Assembly (NCBI RefSeq): GCF_003119195.2
Contig: NZ_CP022260.1
Coordinates: 651,501 to 715,500 of the forward strand
Length of the DNA stretch: 64,000 bases
Direction of reading: 5' to 3'
Origin: Azospirillum baldaniorum
Lineage (GTDB): Bacteria; Pseudomonadota; Alphaproteobacteria; Azospirillales; Azospirillaceae
The position numbers and the translations under genes are program-made. The notes under the pieces are model-generated. The model was not told where the DNA came from. It was given only the letters and a program-made list of their open reading frames with translations, and made no database searches. Positions within the stretch are counted from its first letter, which is position 1. Each line of letters starts with the position of its first letter. Below, in pieces: positions 1-8,724 of the stretch.

Positions 1-466
1 CCGGATTCGACAGGTTGATGAACTGGGCCTCCGGGCACAGTTCCTCGATGTCGCGGGCGAAGTCGAAGATCAGGGGCAGGGTGCGCAGCGTGAAGAACAG
101 TCCGCCGGGTCCGCCGTTTTCGCCGAGCGTGTGGCGGATGCCGTGCTTCTTCGGCACCTCGAAATCGAGCTTCCACAAGCGGTTGCGGTCGATGGCGACG
201 GAGTTGACGACGAATTCCGCGCCTTGCAGGGCGGCGCGGCGGTCGGTGGTCTGTTCGATGATCAGGCCGGCGTCGCCCTTGGCGTTCAGCAGGCGGGCGA
301 GCGCGGTCATGCGGTCGAGGGCTGCCGGATTCGTGTCCACCAGCGTCAGGGTGCTGCCCGCCAGTTCCGTCGTGGTGAAGAGGTCGCGGTACATGCTCAG
401 CCCGAAGGCCGCGCTGCCGGCGCCCAGAAAGACGATCTTGGTGGTTTTGCGAGTGGTAACGGCCAT
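1..466 (-). CDS. GH4 family NAD-dependent glycosidase, N-terminal part only (runs off the left edge)
   Basis: The 155 residues present look like the start of a glycoside hydrolase family 4 enzyme (alpha-galactosidase / alpha-glucosidase / 6-phospho-glycosidase group), which cleaves glycosides by an NAD-dependent redox mechanism. Seen: an N-terminal dinucleotide-binding strand-loop (KIVFLGAGSAAFG, about residues 9-21), an acidic end of the second strand (LVDTNP), ENGGPGG, and the family-like CPEAQFINLSNP just before the edge. The start ATG at 466 has a GGGAGG ribosome site 8-10 nt upstream. It is divergent from a GH1 beta-glucosidase, so a shared glycoside-utilisation control region is plausible. 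Exact substrate cannot be told because the metal/substrate half is missing. Confidence 0.82.
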   Translation of the reverse strand, partial: MAVTTRKTTKIVFLGAGSAAFGLSMYRDLFTTTELAGSTLTLVDTNPAALDRMTALARLLNAKGDAGLIIEQTTDRRAALQGAEFVVNSVAIDRNRLWKLDFEVPKKHGIRHTLGENGGPGGLFFTLRTLPLIFDFARDIEELCPEAQFINLSNP

Positions 467-664
467 GGGATGCCTCCCGCCGGCGGGAATGCTGCCGTGC
501 TGATTTGTCAGGGCAGCCGCCTTTGGTGAAGCATACACTTGTTAAGACGAAGAGACTATACCTGATGGTCGTAATAAGTGCAGCAATCTCTTCGCTTGCG
601 CAACATGCCCTTCGCGCTCGCAACAGTGCGCCTGCAGCATAATCACTTCAAGGGAGTCCCCGTC
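467..664. promoter_or_regulatory. Divergent promoter region between GH4 and GH1 genes
   Basis: 198 bp separate the two divergent glycosidase starts. It contains the ribosome site of the GH4 gene next to 471-478 and an AGGGA ribosome site for the GH1 gene near 650. The middle (about 530-580) is less GC-rich than its surroundings and is the likely promoter zone. I see no convincing palindrome. Confidence 0.45.
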
Positions 665-1999
665 ATGGCACTCTTCACTTTTCCCAAGGACTTCCTGTGG
701 GGGGCGTCCACCGCGGCCTATCAGATCGAGGGGGCGATTCACGAGGACGGGCGCGGCCCCTGCGTGTGGGACACCTTCACCGAGGCCGGGCGCATCCAGG
801 ACGGCAGCAGCGCCGCCGTCGCCTGCGACCATTACCACCGCTGGGCGGAGGACACCGCGCTGATGAAGGACGCGGGATTCAACGCCTACCGCTTCTCCAT
901 CGCCTGGCCGCGCATCCTGCCGAGCGGGACGGGAGCGGTGAACGCGGCGGGGCTCGACTTCTACGACCGGCTGGTGGATGGACTGCTGGCCGACGGCATC
1001 CGGCCGATGGCCTGCCTGTACCATTGGGACCTGCCGCAGCCGCTGGAAGACCGCGGTGGCTGGCAGGGCCGGGAGGTCGTCGGCCCCTTCGCCGACTACG
1101 CCCGCATCGTCGCCGCCCGGCTTGCCGACCGGGTGAAGGACTGGATGATGCTGAACGAGCCGAACGTGGTCGCCACCCACGGCTACGGCACGGGCGAGCA
1201 CGCGCCCGGCCATAAACTGGGCGAGACGGGCATCCTGCGCGCGCTGCACCACCAAAATCTGGCGCAAGGGGCGGCGCTCCGCGCCCTATCGGCGGAGCAT
1301 TCCGGCCTGACGCTCGGCACCGTCATCAACCTCCAGCCCTGCCGGGCCGAGAGCGATCGGCCGCAGGACGTCGCAGCGGCGGCCCGTTGGGACGCGGTGT
1401 GGAACCGGGTGGCCCTGGACGGCGTGATGCGCGGCAAGATCCCGGAACTAATGGCCGAGCGGATGAAGGATTTCGTGCTGCCCGGCGACGAGGAAGCGAT
1501 TCGCTTCCCCATCGATCTGCTGGGCATCAACTACTACTCGCGCATGACCATGAAGCACGAGACGGGCCATCCGTTCGACGTGTGGTGGGGCGATGCCCAT
1601 TGCGACCGCTGGACCGCCATGGCTTGGCCGGTCCAGCCCGACGGGCTCTACGACCTGCTGATGGAGTTCAGGCGCGACTACGGCAATCCCGCCGTCTTCG
1701 TCGCGGAGAATGGTGCGGCCTATGACGACGTGGTGACGCCGGACGGGCAGGTGCACGATGCGGAGCGCGTGGCCTTCCTGCGTGACCATGTGGCATCGGT
1801 CGGCCGCGCCCTGGCCGATGGCTGCAACGTGAAGGGCTATCTGTGCTGGAGCCTGCTGGACAATTTCGAATGGGCCTTCGGCCTGTCGAAGCGGTTCGGC
1901 ATCGTCCGCGTCGATTATGACACGCTGGTCCGCACGCCCAAGGACAGCTACCGCTTCCTGAGCGAGGTGGCAAAGAGCGGGCAGTTTGATCTCGCGTGA
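665..1999 (+). CDS. GH1 family beta-glucosidase
   Basis: A 444-residue family 1 glycoside hydrolase, the usual length, retaining mechanism, acting on beta-glucosides. Seen: FPKDFLWGASTAAYQIEG at the N terminus, YHWDLPQ near 120, the acid/base Glu165 in LNEPN and the nucleophile Glu348 in AENG (the family usually has TENG, so the residue before the nucleophile is Ala here), and the C-terminal WSLLDNFEWAFG. No signal peptide, so cytoplasmic. The start ATG at 665 aligns with the family N terminus and has AGGGA upstream; an upstream in-frame ATG (578) would add 29 unrelated residues. It is the least similar of the three GH1 genes in this window; the other two carry NEF instead of NEP. Confidence 0.93.
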   Translation: MALFTFPKDFLWGASTAAYQIEGAIHEDGRGPCVWDTFTEAGRIQDGSSAAVACDHYHRWAEDTALMKDAGFNAYRFSIAWPRILPSGTGAVNAAGLDFYDRLVDGLLADGIRPMACLYHWDLPQPLEDRGGWQGREVVGPFADYARIVAARLADRVKDWMMLNEPNVVATHGYGTGEHAPGHKLGETGILRALHHQNLAQGAALRALSAEHSGLTLGTVINLQPCRAESDRPQDVAAAARWDAVWNRVALDGVMRGKIPELMAERMKDFVLPGDEEAIRFPIDLLGINYYSRMTMKHETGHPFDVWWGDAHCDRWTAMAWPVQPDGLYDLLMEFRRDYGNPAVFVAENGAAYDDVVTPDGQVHDAERVAFLRDHVASVGRALADGCNVKGYLCWSLLDNFEWAFGLSKRFGIVRVDYDTLVRTPKDSYRFLSEVAKSGQFDLA

Positions 2000-2090
2000 C
2001 GAACAGGAGAGCAGGCTGTGCGGAGCGATGCTCCGTCAGCCTGTGCTTCTTGCGGAGAACGAAGATTTGGAACCATTGATGGTTTGAAAT

Positions 2091-2116
2091 CTAATCATTA
2101 GAAATATAAGTATTTC
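2091..2116. promoter_or_regulatory. Two abutting inverted repeats in an AT-rich upstream region
   Basis: CTAATCATTAG (2091-2101) is a perfect palindrome and GAAATATAAGTATTTC (2101-2116) has perfect 6-bp arms around a 4-base loop. They share one base and lie in a strikingly AT-rich island (about 2065-2145), 80 bp before the start at 2197. This is a candidate operator or promoter element; no regulator can be assigned. Confidence 0.45.
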
Positions 2117-2196
2117 ATATTAATTTATCCTTCATAATATTGACTTCAGATGATCCGGTGTCACTCGCCATGCGTTCAGGGTCACCGGAGGAAGCC

Positions 2197-2943
2197 ATGG
2201 GAATTTCCGACGTTTCGGCATCCTTGTTCCAGGCCACCGCCACGGCCTCCGTGCAGGCGAAACCCACCGCTGCAAAGACCGGCGCCACGGACGGGACCGG
2301 GCCGGCCTCCGCCTCCAAGACCGACAAGGTCGATCTCAGCGATCTGGCGTCGGCGCTCAAGGGCGACGCGCTCGACCTGTTCACGAATCTGTCGGCGGAT
2401 GATCGGACGTCGCTGGGCAAGCTCGTTTCCAGCGGGGCGCTGTCGGCGGACGAACTCAACGATGCGCTGTCGTCCGCCCTGAAGTCGGAGCGCAAGAAGG
2501 CATTCTGGCAATCCGCGAGGGAGGATGCCGAGGCCGGGCGCACCCCTGAAGGCGAGGCGCGGCAGAAAAGCATGAAGGCCATCTCGGATCGTATGGAGTC
2601 GGAGTTGGAGAGCCGGCGCGCCGCCATGCATGCACCAGGGGTGAGTCCCCAAGACCGCTTGGCCGCGCTGAGCAAGTTGAGCGAAGACCTGAAGGACATG
2701 CAGAATTCGTGGGATCAACTGGCTGGTATCGGCATGCCCATGAAAGCCTACACCCTCAAAGGGGGCGATGAACGTTTCTTCGCAACGTCGAAAGAGCAGG
2801 CGGCTGGGCAGAAATTAAAGGATCTGGGATTCAACTCCGCGACTTTTGACAAGGTGCTTTCGAGCCAATCCAAGGGTTTTGCGCAGAAGTATTTGTCCGA
2901 GGAAGGGACGTCCCAGATGACTTTAGGGGATGCGAACAAGTAG
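2197..2943 (+). CDS. Hypothetical protein, alanine/serine-rich N terminus, helical
   Basis: I do not recognise this 248-residue protein. The start ATG at 2197 has a textbook GGAGGA site 5-10 nt upstream; a longer frame from 2140 exists but lacks one. Residues 1-50 are low-complexity Ala/Thr/Lys without a hydrophobic signal. Residues 50-100 (VDLSDLASALKGDALDLF and SALSADELNDAL-like segments) and 120-180 are charged amphipathic helices. No cysteines are evident and no transmembrane segment is visible. It stands alone between a GH1 gene and a glycosyltransferase gene, with its own AT-rich promoter. The composition of the first 45 residues resembles secreted or flagellar/type III-related substrates, but that is only an impression. 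Confidence 0.6.
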   Translation: MGISDVSASLFQATATASVQAKPTAAKTGATDGTGPASASKTDKVDLSDLASALKGDALDLFTNLSADDRTSLGKLVSSGALSADELNDALSSALKSERKKAFWQSAREDAEAGRTPEGEARQKSMKAISDRMESELESRRAAMHAPGVSPQDRLAALSKLSEDLKDMQNSWDQLAGIGMPMKAYTLKGGDERFFATSKEQAAGQKLKDLGFNSATFDKVLSSQSKGFAQKYLSEEGTSQMTLGDANK

Positions 2944-3094
2944 CCTGCGATGTACTCAGCGTTGGCTTTTTCATGTCATCCGAGTTCAAGCATAGGGTGG
3001 CTGCAGGCCCGAACATTCCTGTCCCCGAATTGTCACATCGGAGTCAAGCGGAAGCGGTGCTATCGACGGTGTCGTGTCACCACTGCGTTCGCCC

Positions 3095-5227
3095 ATGCAT
3101 TCCGTTGGAACTCACACCGCTTCAGCTTCAGGGTCCGGTGACGCCGAAGACGTCCGCGCGGCGATCGTCGTGCCGACCTACAAGCATTCGGGCCTGCTGG
3201 TCGAGGCGCTGTCCACCGCGCTCGCCCAGGACACGGACTTCGCCTACGCCGTGGTCGTGGTCAACGACGGCTGCCCCTTCCCGGAGACCGGGCGGGTGTG
3301 CCGGGAGTTCGCGGTGGCCCATCCGGGGCGGCTCCATTACCTGCACAAGCGCAACGCCGGGCTGAGCGCGGCGCGCAACAGCGGGATCGCCTTCGCGTTG
3401 GACGCCTTTCCGGCGCTGGAGGCGGTCTACTTCCTCGATTCCGACAACCGCATCCGGCCCCATCTGCTGCAACGCATGCTGCACGCGCTGCGGGCCGCGG
3501 GCCCGGAGGTCGGCTGGGCCTATCCGGACGTCGACAAGTTCGGCTTCTTCGAGTTCTGCGACATGTCCGGCGCCTATTCGCCGCTGGAGCATCTGTTCCG
3601 CAACGTCAGCGAGGCGGGCAGCATGGCGTCGCGCCGCCTGCTGGACAGCGGCGCCCGCTTCGACGAGGCGATGCGCCAAGGCAGCGAGGACTGGGAGTTC
3701 TGGCTGCAAGGGCTGGAGCGCGGCTTCCACGGCGTCCATGTGCCGGGCACCGGCTTCGGCTACCGCCGCCGCGGCGAGAGCATGCTGACCGAATCCGAGC
3801 GCGATTACCGCCCCATCCTGACCCACATCCAGAAGCGCCACCCCGCGCTGTTCGCGGTCCGGGCCGTGCTGCGGGCGGAGGCCGCCGTCGGCCGGCGCTA
3901 CGCCGTTTATCTGCCCGACCGCGCCATTGTCCGCTGCGTCACCGACCCCGCGCTGGGCGAAGAGGACGTGCCGCTCGCCGACTTCGTGCGCCGCGTCCTG
4001 CGCGCGCCGGAGCGGCCCGGCTATGGGGAGTGCCCCGGCCTGCTGGCGGTGATGGACTCGGGCCTTTACGAATTGCTGAAGCGCCACCGCCTGCTGCGCG
4101 GCGCCCTGTGGGTTCTGGAACGAGCGGCGGCCCAGGCGACCCTGGTGCGCGCCGCGGTGACGGCGCGGGCGACGGAGAGTGGTTGCACGCTGTCCTGGTC
4201 CGGCGCGCCCGTGGGACTGCAGGCGGACGCGCCGTTTCCCTTGCCGGACAGCGGGGCGGCGATGGCGATGCTGCCCACCGCGGCCCTGCTCGACCTCGTT
4301 CGGCGCCAGCCGGCGGGCACCCCTTTGCTGGAGCGGGACCCCCGGAAGCCCTGCGCCGAGGCCCGGCTGAGCCTCACCCTGGCGCTGCCCGGTGCTGTGC
4401 AACCGCCGGCCGGTGCCGATGCCGCCCTGTCCACGCTGCGTGAGGCGATGGCCGCGGCGTGGTCGCGGCCGTCCAACGGCGGCTGGGCGGCGGCACCCAT
4501 CGACCGCTACCGCGCCGGGGTCGCCACGCCGGAGGATGTCTACCAGACGGTGCATCGGCTGCCCTCGGTGCTGCCCCTGCTTCCCCCTGTGGGAGGCCGG
4601 CGTTTGGCCGCGCTGGTGGCCGATCCCGCCGACGCGGAGGCGCTGGAGACCGCCGCGCGCATGGCCCGTTGGCTGGCCGGGAAGGGCTATGACGCGCATC
4701 TGGTGGCATTGGGAGGCGGGGACCTGACCCTGGCCACAGCGTTGGTCGAGGCGTTCGCGTCGGTCATCCCTCACCCGTCGCCGCTGGTGCTGCCGGAACG
4801 CCCGCTGACCGGCCGGGACGCCTATCTGGGCACGCCGCTGCGTCCCTGGGATGCGGTGGAGGAGGATATGGCGGTCGGCACGCTGGCCGTCTTCGATCTG
4901 GTCGTGACCGTGCGGCACGGCGCGGCGCACCCGCTGATGGGCCGGCTGCGCGCGCTCGGCGTGACGGGCTGGGCGTTGCTGGGGGCGTCCACCGTCCCGG
5001 ACGCGCCGTCCCCGGCCGACGCGGTCAACGGCTGCGCCGCCTTCGAGCATGCTTACCAGACCGTCGTGCCCCTCGACGCCCGGACCTTCCGCCTCTGCCA
5101 AGCGCTGGGATTCCCAACGGACAAGCTGCGGCGCTGGGAGGATGCGGCGGAGCCGGACACCGATCCCGATTGGACCGCCTGCGCGCCTCTGTCCTCGTGT
5201 CTTCCCGAAACCTCCGCGGCCGCCTGA
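3095..5227 (+). CDS. Glycosyltransferase, GT2 domain fused to a second GT4-like N-domain
   Basis: A 710-residue cytoplasmic protein. Residues about 24-270 are a GT-A family 2 glycosyltransferase: VVPTYKHSGLLVEAL at the start, SAARNSGI, the metal-binding DSD at Asp115-Asp117, and an EDWEFWL acidic acceptor-site motif followed by YRRR. Residues about 500-690 look like the N-terminal Rossmann half of a GT-B enzyme (RRLAALVADPADAEAL, GYDAHLVALGGG, FDLVVTVRHG) without a recognisable nucleotide-sugar half. Start is uncertain: ATG 3095 or GTG 3074, neither with a strong ribosome site. The next gene follows after 16 bp, so they probably form an operon making a surface glycan or glycoprotein. Confidence 0.8.
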   Translation: MHSVGTHTASASGSGDAEDVRAAIVVPTYKHSGLLVEALSTALAQDTDFAYAVVVVNDGCPFPETGRVCREFAVAHPGRLHYLHKRNAGLSAARNSGIAFALDAFPALEAVYFLDSDNRIRPHLLQRMLHALRAAGPEVGWAYPDVDKFGFFEFCDMSGAYSPLEHLFRNVSEAGSMASRRLLDSGARFDEAMRQGSEDWEFWLQGLERGFHGVHVPGTGFGYRRRGESMLTESERDYRPILTHIQKRHPALFAVRAVLRAEAAVGRRYAVYLPDRAIVRCVTDPALGEEDVPLADFVRRVLRAPERPGYGECPGLLAVMDSGLYELLKRHRLLRGALWVLERAAAQATLVRAAVTARATESGCTLSWSGAPVGLQADAPFPLPDSGAAMAMLPTAALLDLVRRQPAGTPLLERDPRKPCAEARLSLTLALPGAVQPPAGADAALSTLREAMAAAWSRPSNGGWAAAPIDRYRAGVATPEDVYQTVHRLPSVLPLLPPVGGRRLAALVADPADAEALETAARMARWLAGKGYDAHLVALGGGDLTLATALVEAFASVIPHPSPLVLPERPLTGRDAYLGTPLRPWDAVEEDMAVGTLAVFDLVVTVRHGAAHPLMGRLRALGVTGWALLGASTVPDAPSPADAVNGCAAFEHAYQTVVPLDARTFRLCQALGFPTDKLRRWEDAAEPDTDPDWTACAPLSSCLPETSAAA

Positions 5228-5243
5228 GAAGGGTGTCATCGTC

Positions 5244-6782
5244 ATGAAGCTCTCCGCCCCTGCGGCCCAGTTCGCCTCTCTCTACGACGGCACGCCGAAG
5301 ATCATCGCCGTCGGTACTGGCCTGGAAGTGGGCACCGTTCCCCTTCGCCTGCTGCGGCTGGTCCGTCACGACGGCGGCTATCTGCTGCTGTCCGGGGACA
5401 CCCAACCGGAGGAGGGGGAGGCGTTGCGCGCGCTGGCGATCCCGCCCGCCGCCGTCCGGGCGCTGTGGTCGGGCGACGAGGCGGCACGGCGGGACGCCGA
5501 GCGGCTGCTCGGCTGGTGGGAGGAGGCCGGCGGGCCGGACAGCCCGCCACCGCAGATAACGGGCGATGCGTCCGCGCTGCTTCACGGCCTGTTGGCGCAG
5601 GCTTTCGGGGAAATCGACGGGCTGCACCGCCGCAACGCCGGGCTTCAGCAGACCCTCTCCACCTTGCGGGAGGAGTGGGGCCGCTCCGCCCGCCTGCCGC
5701 CCGAGGCGGTGGAGCTTCTGGACGCCCTGCGCCTGAGCCCGTCGCGGCTGGTCTTCGCCTCGCCGCGCCCGGTGGGAGCGCTGCCGGTGCCGCTGCGCCA
5801 TGGCCGGAACACCTTGGGAGCGGCTGAAATCGTGCAGCGCCTGCCGGCGGGTGCGCGGGGGCTGGCGGGACTCGACCTGCATCTCGACCGGGCGCCAAAG
5901 GGAAGCGGGGTGCTCGCCGTCGCCCTGACCGGGGTGGAAACCGGCGAGACCCTTGCGGAATGGAGGCTGTCCTTCGGTGATCTGCGGTCCGGCTGGCTGT
6001 CGCTGCGCCTGCCCGCCGCCTCCACCCGGATGGATCGGCTTCTCGACCTGCGGATCGGCGCCATCGGGGTGGTGACGGAGGCGCCGCGCCTGTCTCTGGC
6101 CCAGGCCGGTCTGCTCGACGAATACGCCGTCGCGCCGCCGGCCCGCGCCGTCGGACAGCCGGCCATGCTGGCGCTGCGGCTGTGGGGCGGGCTGCCGGGG
6201 CTGGAGTATGGTCCGGCGGCGCATCTGGCGCCGCATCCCGTGCCGGAGCATATGGTCTGGCCGCTGACCCAGCCGGTGCTGGCGCAACTGCGCAAGGGCC
6301 GCGAGTTCGAGGCGACCTTCCCCTGGTTCGGCCTGCTGCGCGGCGGGCGCATCCTGCTCCACCCGCTCCATGGCGTCGTCACGGCGGCCCACATCCCGCT
6401 GGACGAGGTTCCGGGCGCCGTGGCGGTGCGGGCACGGGCGGTGATCGACGACCCGCGCTGCCGCACCGCCATCGCCTGCAAACTGGTGGTGGCACCGCCG
6501 TCGCTGACGGTGGACGAGGCGGAACGGGAGGAGGGCATCCTCGCCTCCAGCGGCTGGATGGTGCTGGAGGAGCCGCGCCGTCCGCTCGACCTGTCGGCGG
6601 CCCTGGCGGCGCCATGGTCGGGGCCGATGGCGCTCCATCTTTTCACCGACATCCCGGACCGCGGCCACGGTCTGTACGGACGCACCATCTTTTCCGATTT
6701 CGAAGTGGAGATCGATTCCCGCACCGCCTGGGCCATCCCGCCCGTGCTGCCGGTGATGGACGGGGTCGCCGCCACGCCGTGA
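5244..6782 (+). CDS. Uncharacterised protein linked to a glycosyltransferase
   Basis: 512 residues, no family recognised with confidence. Residues 1-130 form a compact N-terminal part ending in a helical stretch (DGLHRRNAGLQQTLSTLREE, about 120-145) with coiled-coil character; residues about 160-360 and 400-500 are rich in predicted beta-strands with repeated hydrophobic alternation (SGVLAVALTG, GWLSLRLPAA), as in carbohydrate-binding sandwich domains. No signal peptide or membrane segment. It starts 16 bp after the preceding glycosyltransferase and is followed 119 bp later by an ABC half-transporter, so a role in glycan assembly or recognition is inferred from context only. The ATG at 5244 has GAAGGG upstream. 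Confidence 0.6.
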   Translation: MKLSAPAAQFASLYDGTPKIIAVGTGLEVGTVPLRLLRLVRHDGGYLLLSGDTQPEEGEALRALAIPPAAVRALWSGDEAARRDAERLLGWWEEAGGPDSPPPQITGDASALLHGLLAQAFGEIDGLHRRNAGLQQTLSTLREEWGRSARLPPEAVELLDALRLSPSRLVFASPRPVGALPVPLRHGRNTLGAAEIVQRLPAGARGLAGLDLHLDRAPKGSGVLAVALTGVETGETLAEWRLSFGDLRSGWLSLRLPAASTRMDRLLDLRIGAIGVVTEAPRLSLAQAGLLDEYAVAPPARAVGQPAMLALRLWGGLPGLEYGPAAHLAPHPVPEHMVWPLTQPVLAQLRKGREFEATFPWFGLLRGGRILLHPLHGVVTAAHIPLDEVPGAVAVRARAVIDDPRCRTAIACKLVVAPPSLTVDEAEREEGILASSGWMVLEEPRRPLDLSAALAAPWSGPMALHLFTDIPDRGHGLYGRTIFSDFEVEIDSRTAWAIPPVLPVMDGVAATP

Positions 6783-6901
6783 CCGGCTATGACCTTGTGG
6801 CGGTGCACCATCCTTTGGTGCGCTGCGGGGCAAGCTGTTGGTAATAAACTGTTCGTTAGGGTAAAGGAGGTCTTGCTTCAAGCCCAGGGGGTGGAAGGGC
6901 C

Positions 6902-8701
6902 ATGTCGATCGCGTCCAGGACGCCGGACCGGTCCGGCTTCACCCGCCGTTTCCTTCATCTTGCCGGTGGCTTCTGGTCGGGTGGTGCCCGCTCGGACGGG
7001 CGGAACTGGATGGTGTGGCTTCTCGCCGGGGCGCTGGGGCTTCTGACGGTCGGGCAGGTGGTGGTTCCCATCCTGCTGAATCTGTGGAGCCAGCATCTGT
7101 TCGACGCGCTGGAGCAGCGCTCCATGGACCGCTTCGTGCTGATGATCGCGGCGGCGGGCGGGATCATCCTGTTCAACATCGTCAACACCATCCTGCATCT
7201 GCGGGTGAAGCGCCGCCTGCAACTGGGTTGGCGGACATGGCTGACGCAGAAGCTGCTGGGCGACTGGCTGACGCGCGGCCGGCAGCATCAGGTGACCTAC
7301 CTGCCCGGCGACCACGACAACCCGGACGGGCGCATCGCCGAGGACATCCGCATCGCCACGGAGGCGGCGATCGATCTCGCCCTGTCATTGTCCTACTGCG
7401 CGCTTTTGCTGATCAGCTTCACCAATATCCTGTGGCGGTTGTCCGGTTCGCCGGAGGTGACGCTGGCCGGAAGCACTGTCCACGTACCGGGTTATCTGCT
7501 CTACATCGCGCTGGTCTACGCGGCCGTCGGGACGAGCATCGCCCTGTTGATGGGAAAGCCGCTGGTGAGGGCGGTGAACCGGCGGCAAGGGCACGAGGCC
7601 TCCTTCCGCTTCGGCCTTGCCCGCGTGCGCGAGAACGCGCAGGACGTGGCGCTCCTGCATGGGGAGTCGGGCGAACGCGACCGCTTGGGCGTGCTGTTCG
7701 GCGGGGTGCAGCGGGGCTGGAACGGCCAGACGCACGCCCTGTCCAACATGATGGTCTTCAGCGCCGCCTATTCGGTGCTGTCCGCCGTCTTCCCGATCCT
7801 GGTCGCTTCGCCCAGCTACATCGCCGGTGCCATCTCGCTCGGCGTGCTGATGCAGACGGCGCAGGCTTTCCAGCAGACGGTGGGCGCCCTGTCCTGGCCC
7901 ATCGACAACCTTGCCCGCGCGGCGGAGTGGAAGGCGTCGGTGGAGCGCGTGCTGGGCCTGCACGAGGCGCTCCAGCGCCTGGACCGCGAGATCGACGGGC
8001 AGGGAACGGAGCGCATCACCGTGGAGCGCAGCGACGGCGAGCATTGCCTGAGCTTCCGCGGGCTGTCCATCGCCGAGCCGGACGGGCGGCGTGTGGTGGA
8101 ACCCTTCGACCTGGAGATCCGCCCCGGCGAGCGCGTGCTGATCGTCGGCGATCCCGCGGCGGCGGTGCGGCTGTTCCGTGCGGTGGCGCGGGTCTGGCCC
8201 TGGGGCGGGGGAGGCATCGTCCTGCCCGCGCTCACCCGCGTGTTCTTCATGGCCGAGCGCCCCTATCTGCCGCACGACACGCTGCGCGCCGCCCTCAGCT
8301 ACCCCCTGGGGGCGGAAACGGTTGGCGATGCCGCGGCGGCGGCGGCGCTGGATCGGGTCGGCCTCGGCCATCTCCGGGCCAGGCTGGACGAGTCCGACAG
8401 CTGGGACGAGGTTCTGGCGGTGTCGGAGCAGCAATTGCTGGGCTTCGCCCGCCTGCTGATCCGCCGCCCGGACTGGATCTTCCTGGAGGACGCCACCGAC
8501 AGCCTCGATCCGCGGACCGAGGAGGCGATGCTGCGCCTGATCGACAGTGAGTTCCCCGCCGCCACCCTGATCACCATCGGCAGCCATCCCGGCCTGGAAG
8601 CGCACCACCGCCGCAAGCTGGTGCTGGAGCGATGCGATGACACGGTGCGCATGCGCGAGGAGCCCCGCGGGGACCGGAGGATCGCGGCGGTCGCGGAGTA
8701 G
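6902..8701 (+). CDS. SbmA/YddA-type ABC half-transporter with a degenerate ATPase domain
   Basis: 599 residues. The N-terminal half (about 30-340) is a six-helix membrane domain of the SbmA/BacA/YddA type, including the characteristic RVKRRLQLGWRTWLT and HDNPDGRIAEDIR segments. The C-terminal half aligns with an ABC ATPase, but its motifs are broken. At the Walker A position the sequence is GDPAAAVRL (416-424), with Val422 in place of the essential Lys and Arg423 in place of Ser/Thr. The signature reads AVSEQQLL, and Walker B ends in Glu529-Asp530 instead of Asp-Glu. Known family members transport peptides or act as half-transporters driven by ATP. This copy probably cannot hydrolyse ATP and may be proton-driven like SbmA, or a regulatory pseudo-ATPase. 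The start ATG at 6902 has GGAAGG upstream. Confidence 0.85.
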   Translation: MSIASRTPDRSGFTRRFLHLAGGFWSGGARSDGRNWMVWLLAGALGLLTVGQVVVPILLNLWSQHLFDALEQRSMDRFVLMIAAAGGIILFNIVNTILHLRVKRRLQLGWRTWLTQKLLGDWLTRGRQHQVTYLPGDHDNPDGRIAEDIRIATEAAIDLALSLSYCALLLISFTNILWRLSGSPEVTLAGSTVHVPGYLLYIALVYAAVGTSIALLMGKPLVRAVNRRQGHEASFRFGLARVRENAQDVALLHGESGERDRLGVLFGGVQRGWNGQTHALSNMMVFSAAYSVLSAVFPILVASPSYIAGAISLGVLMQTAQAFQQTVGALSWPIDNLARAAEWKASVERVLGLHEALQRLDREIDGQGTERITVERSDGEHCLSFRGLSIAEPDGRRVVEPFDLEIRPGERVLIVGDPAAAVRLFRAVARVWPWGGGGIVLPALTRVFFMAERPYLPHDTLRAALSYPLGAETVGDAAAAAALDRVGLGHLRARLDESDSWDEVLAVSEQQLLGFARLLIRRPDWIFLEDATDSLDPRTEEAMLRLIDSEFPAATLITIGSHPGLEAHHRRKLVLERCDDTVRMREEPRGDRRIAAVAE

Positions 8702-8724
8702 GGGGCGCCTCGCTACCGGGCCCG

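Noticed and set aside
3128..5245. Open frame of 705 residues on the minus strand
   Set aside because: Mirror of the GT2-fusion gene; no start site or motif, whereas the plus strand has clear glycosyltransferase motifs.
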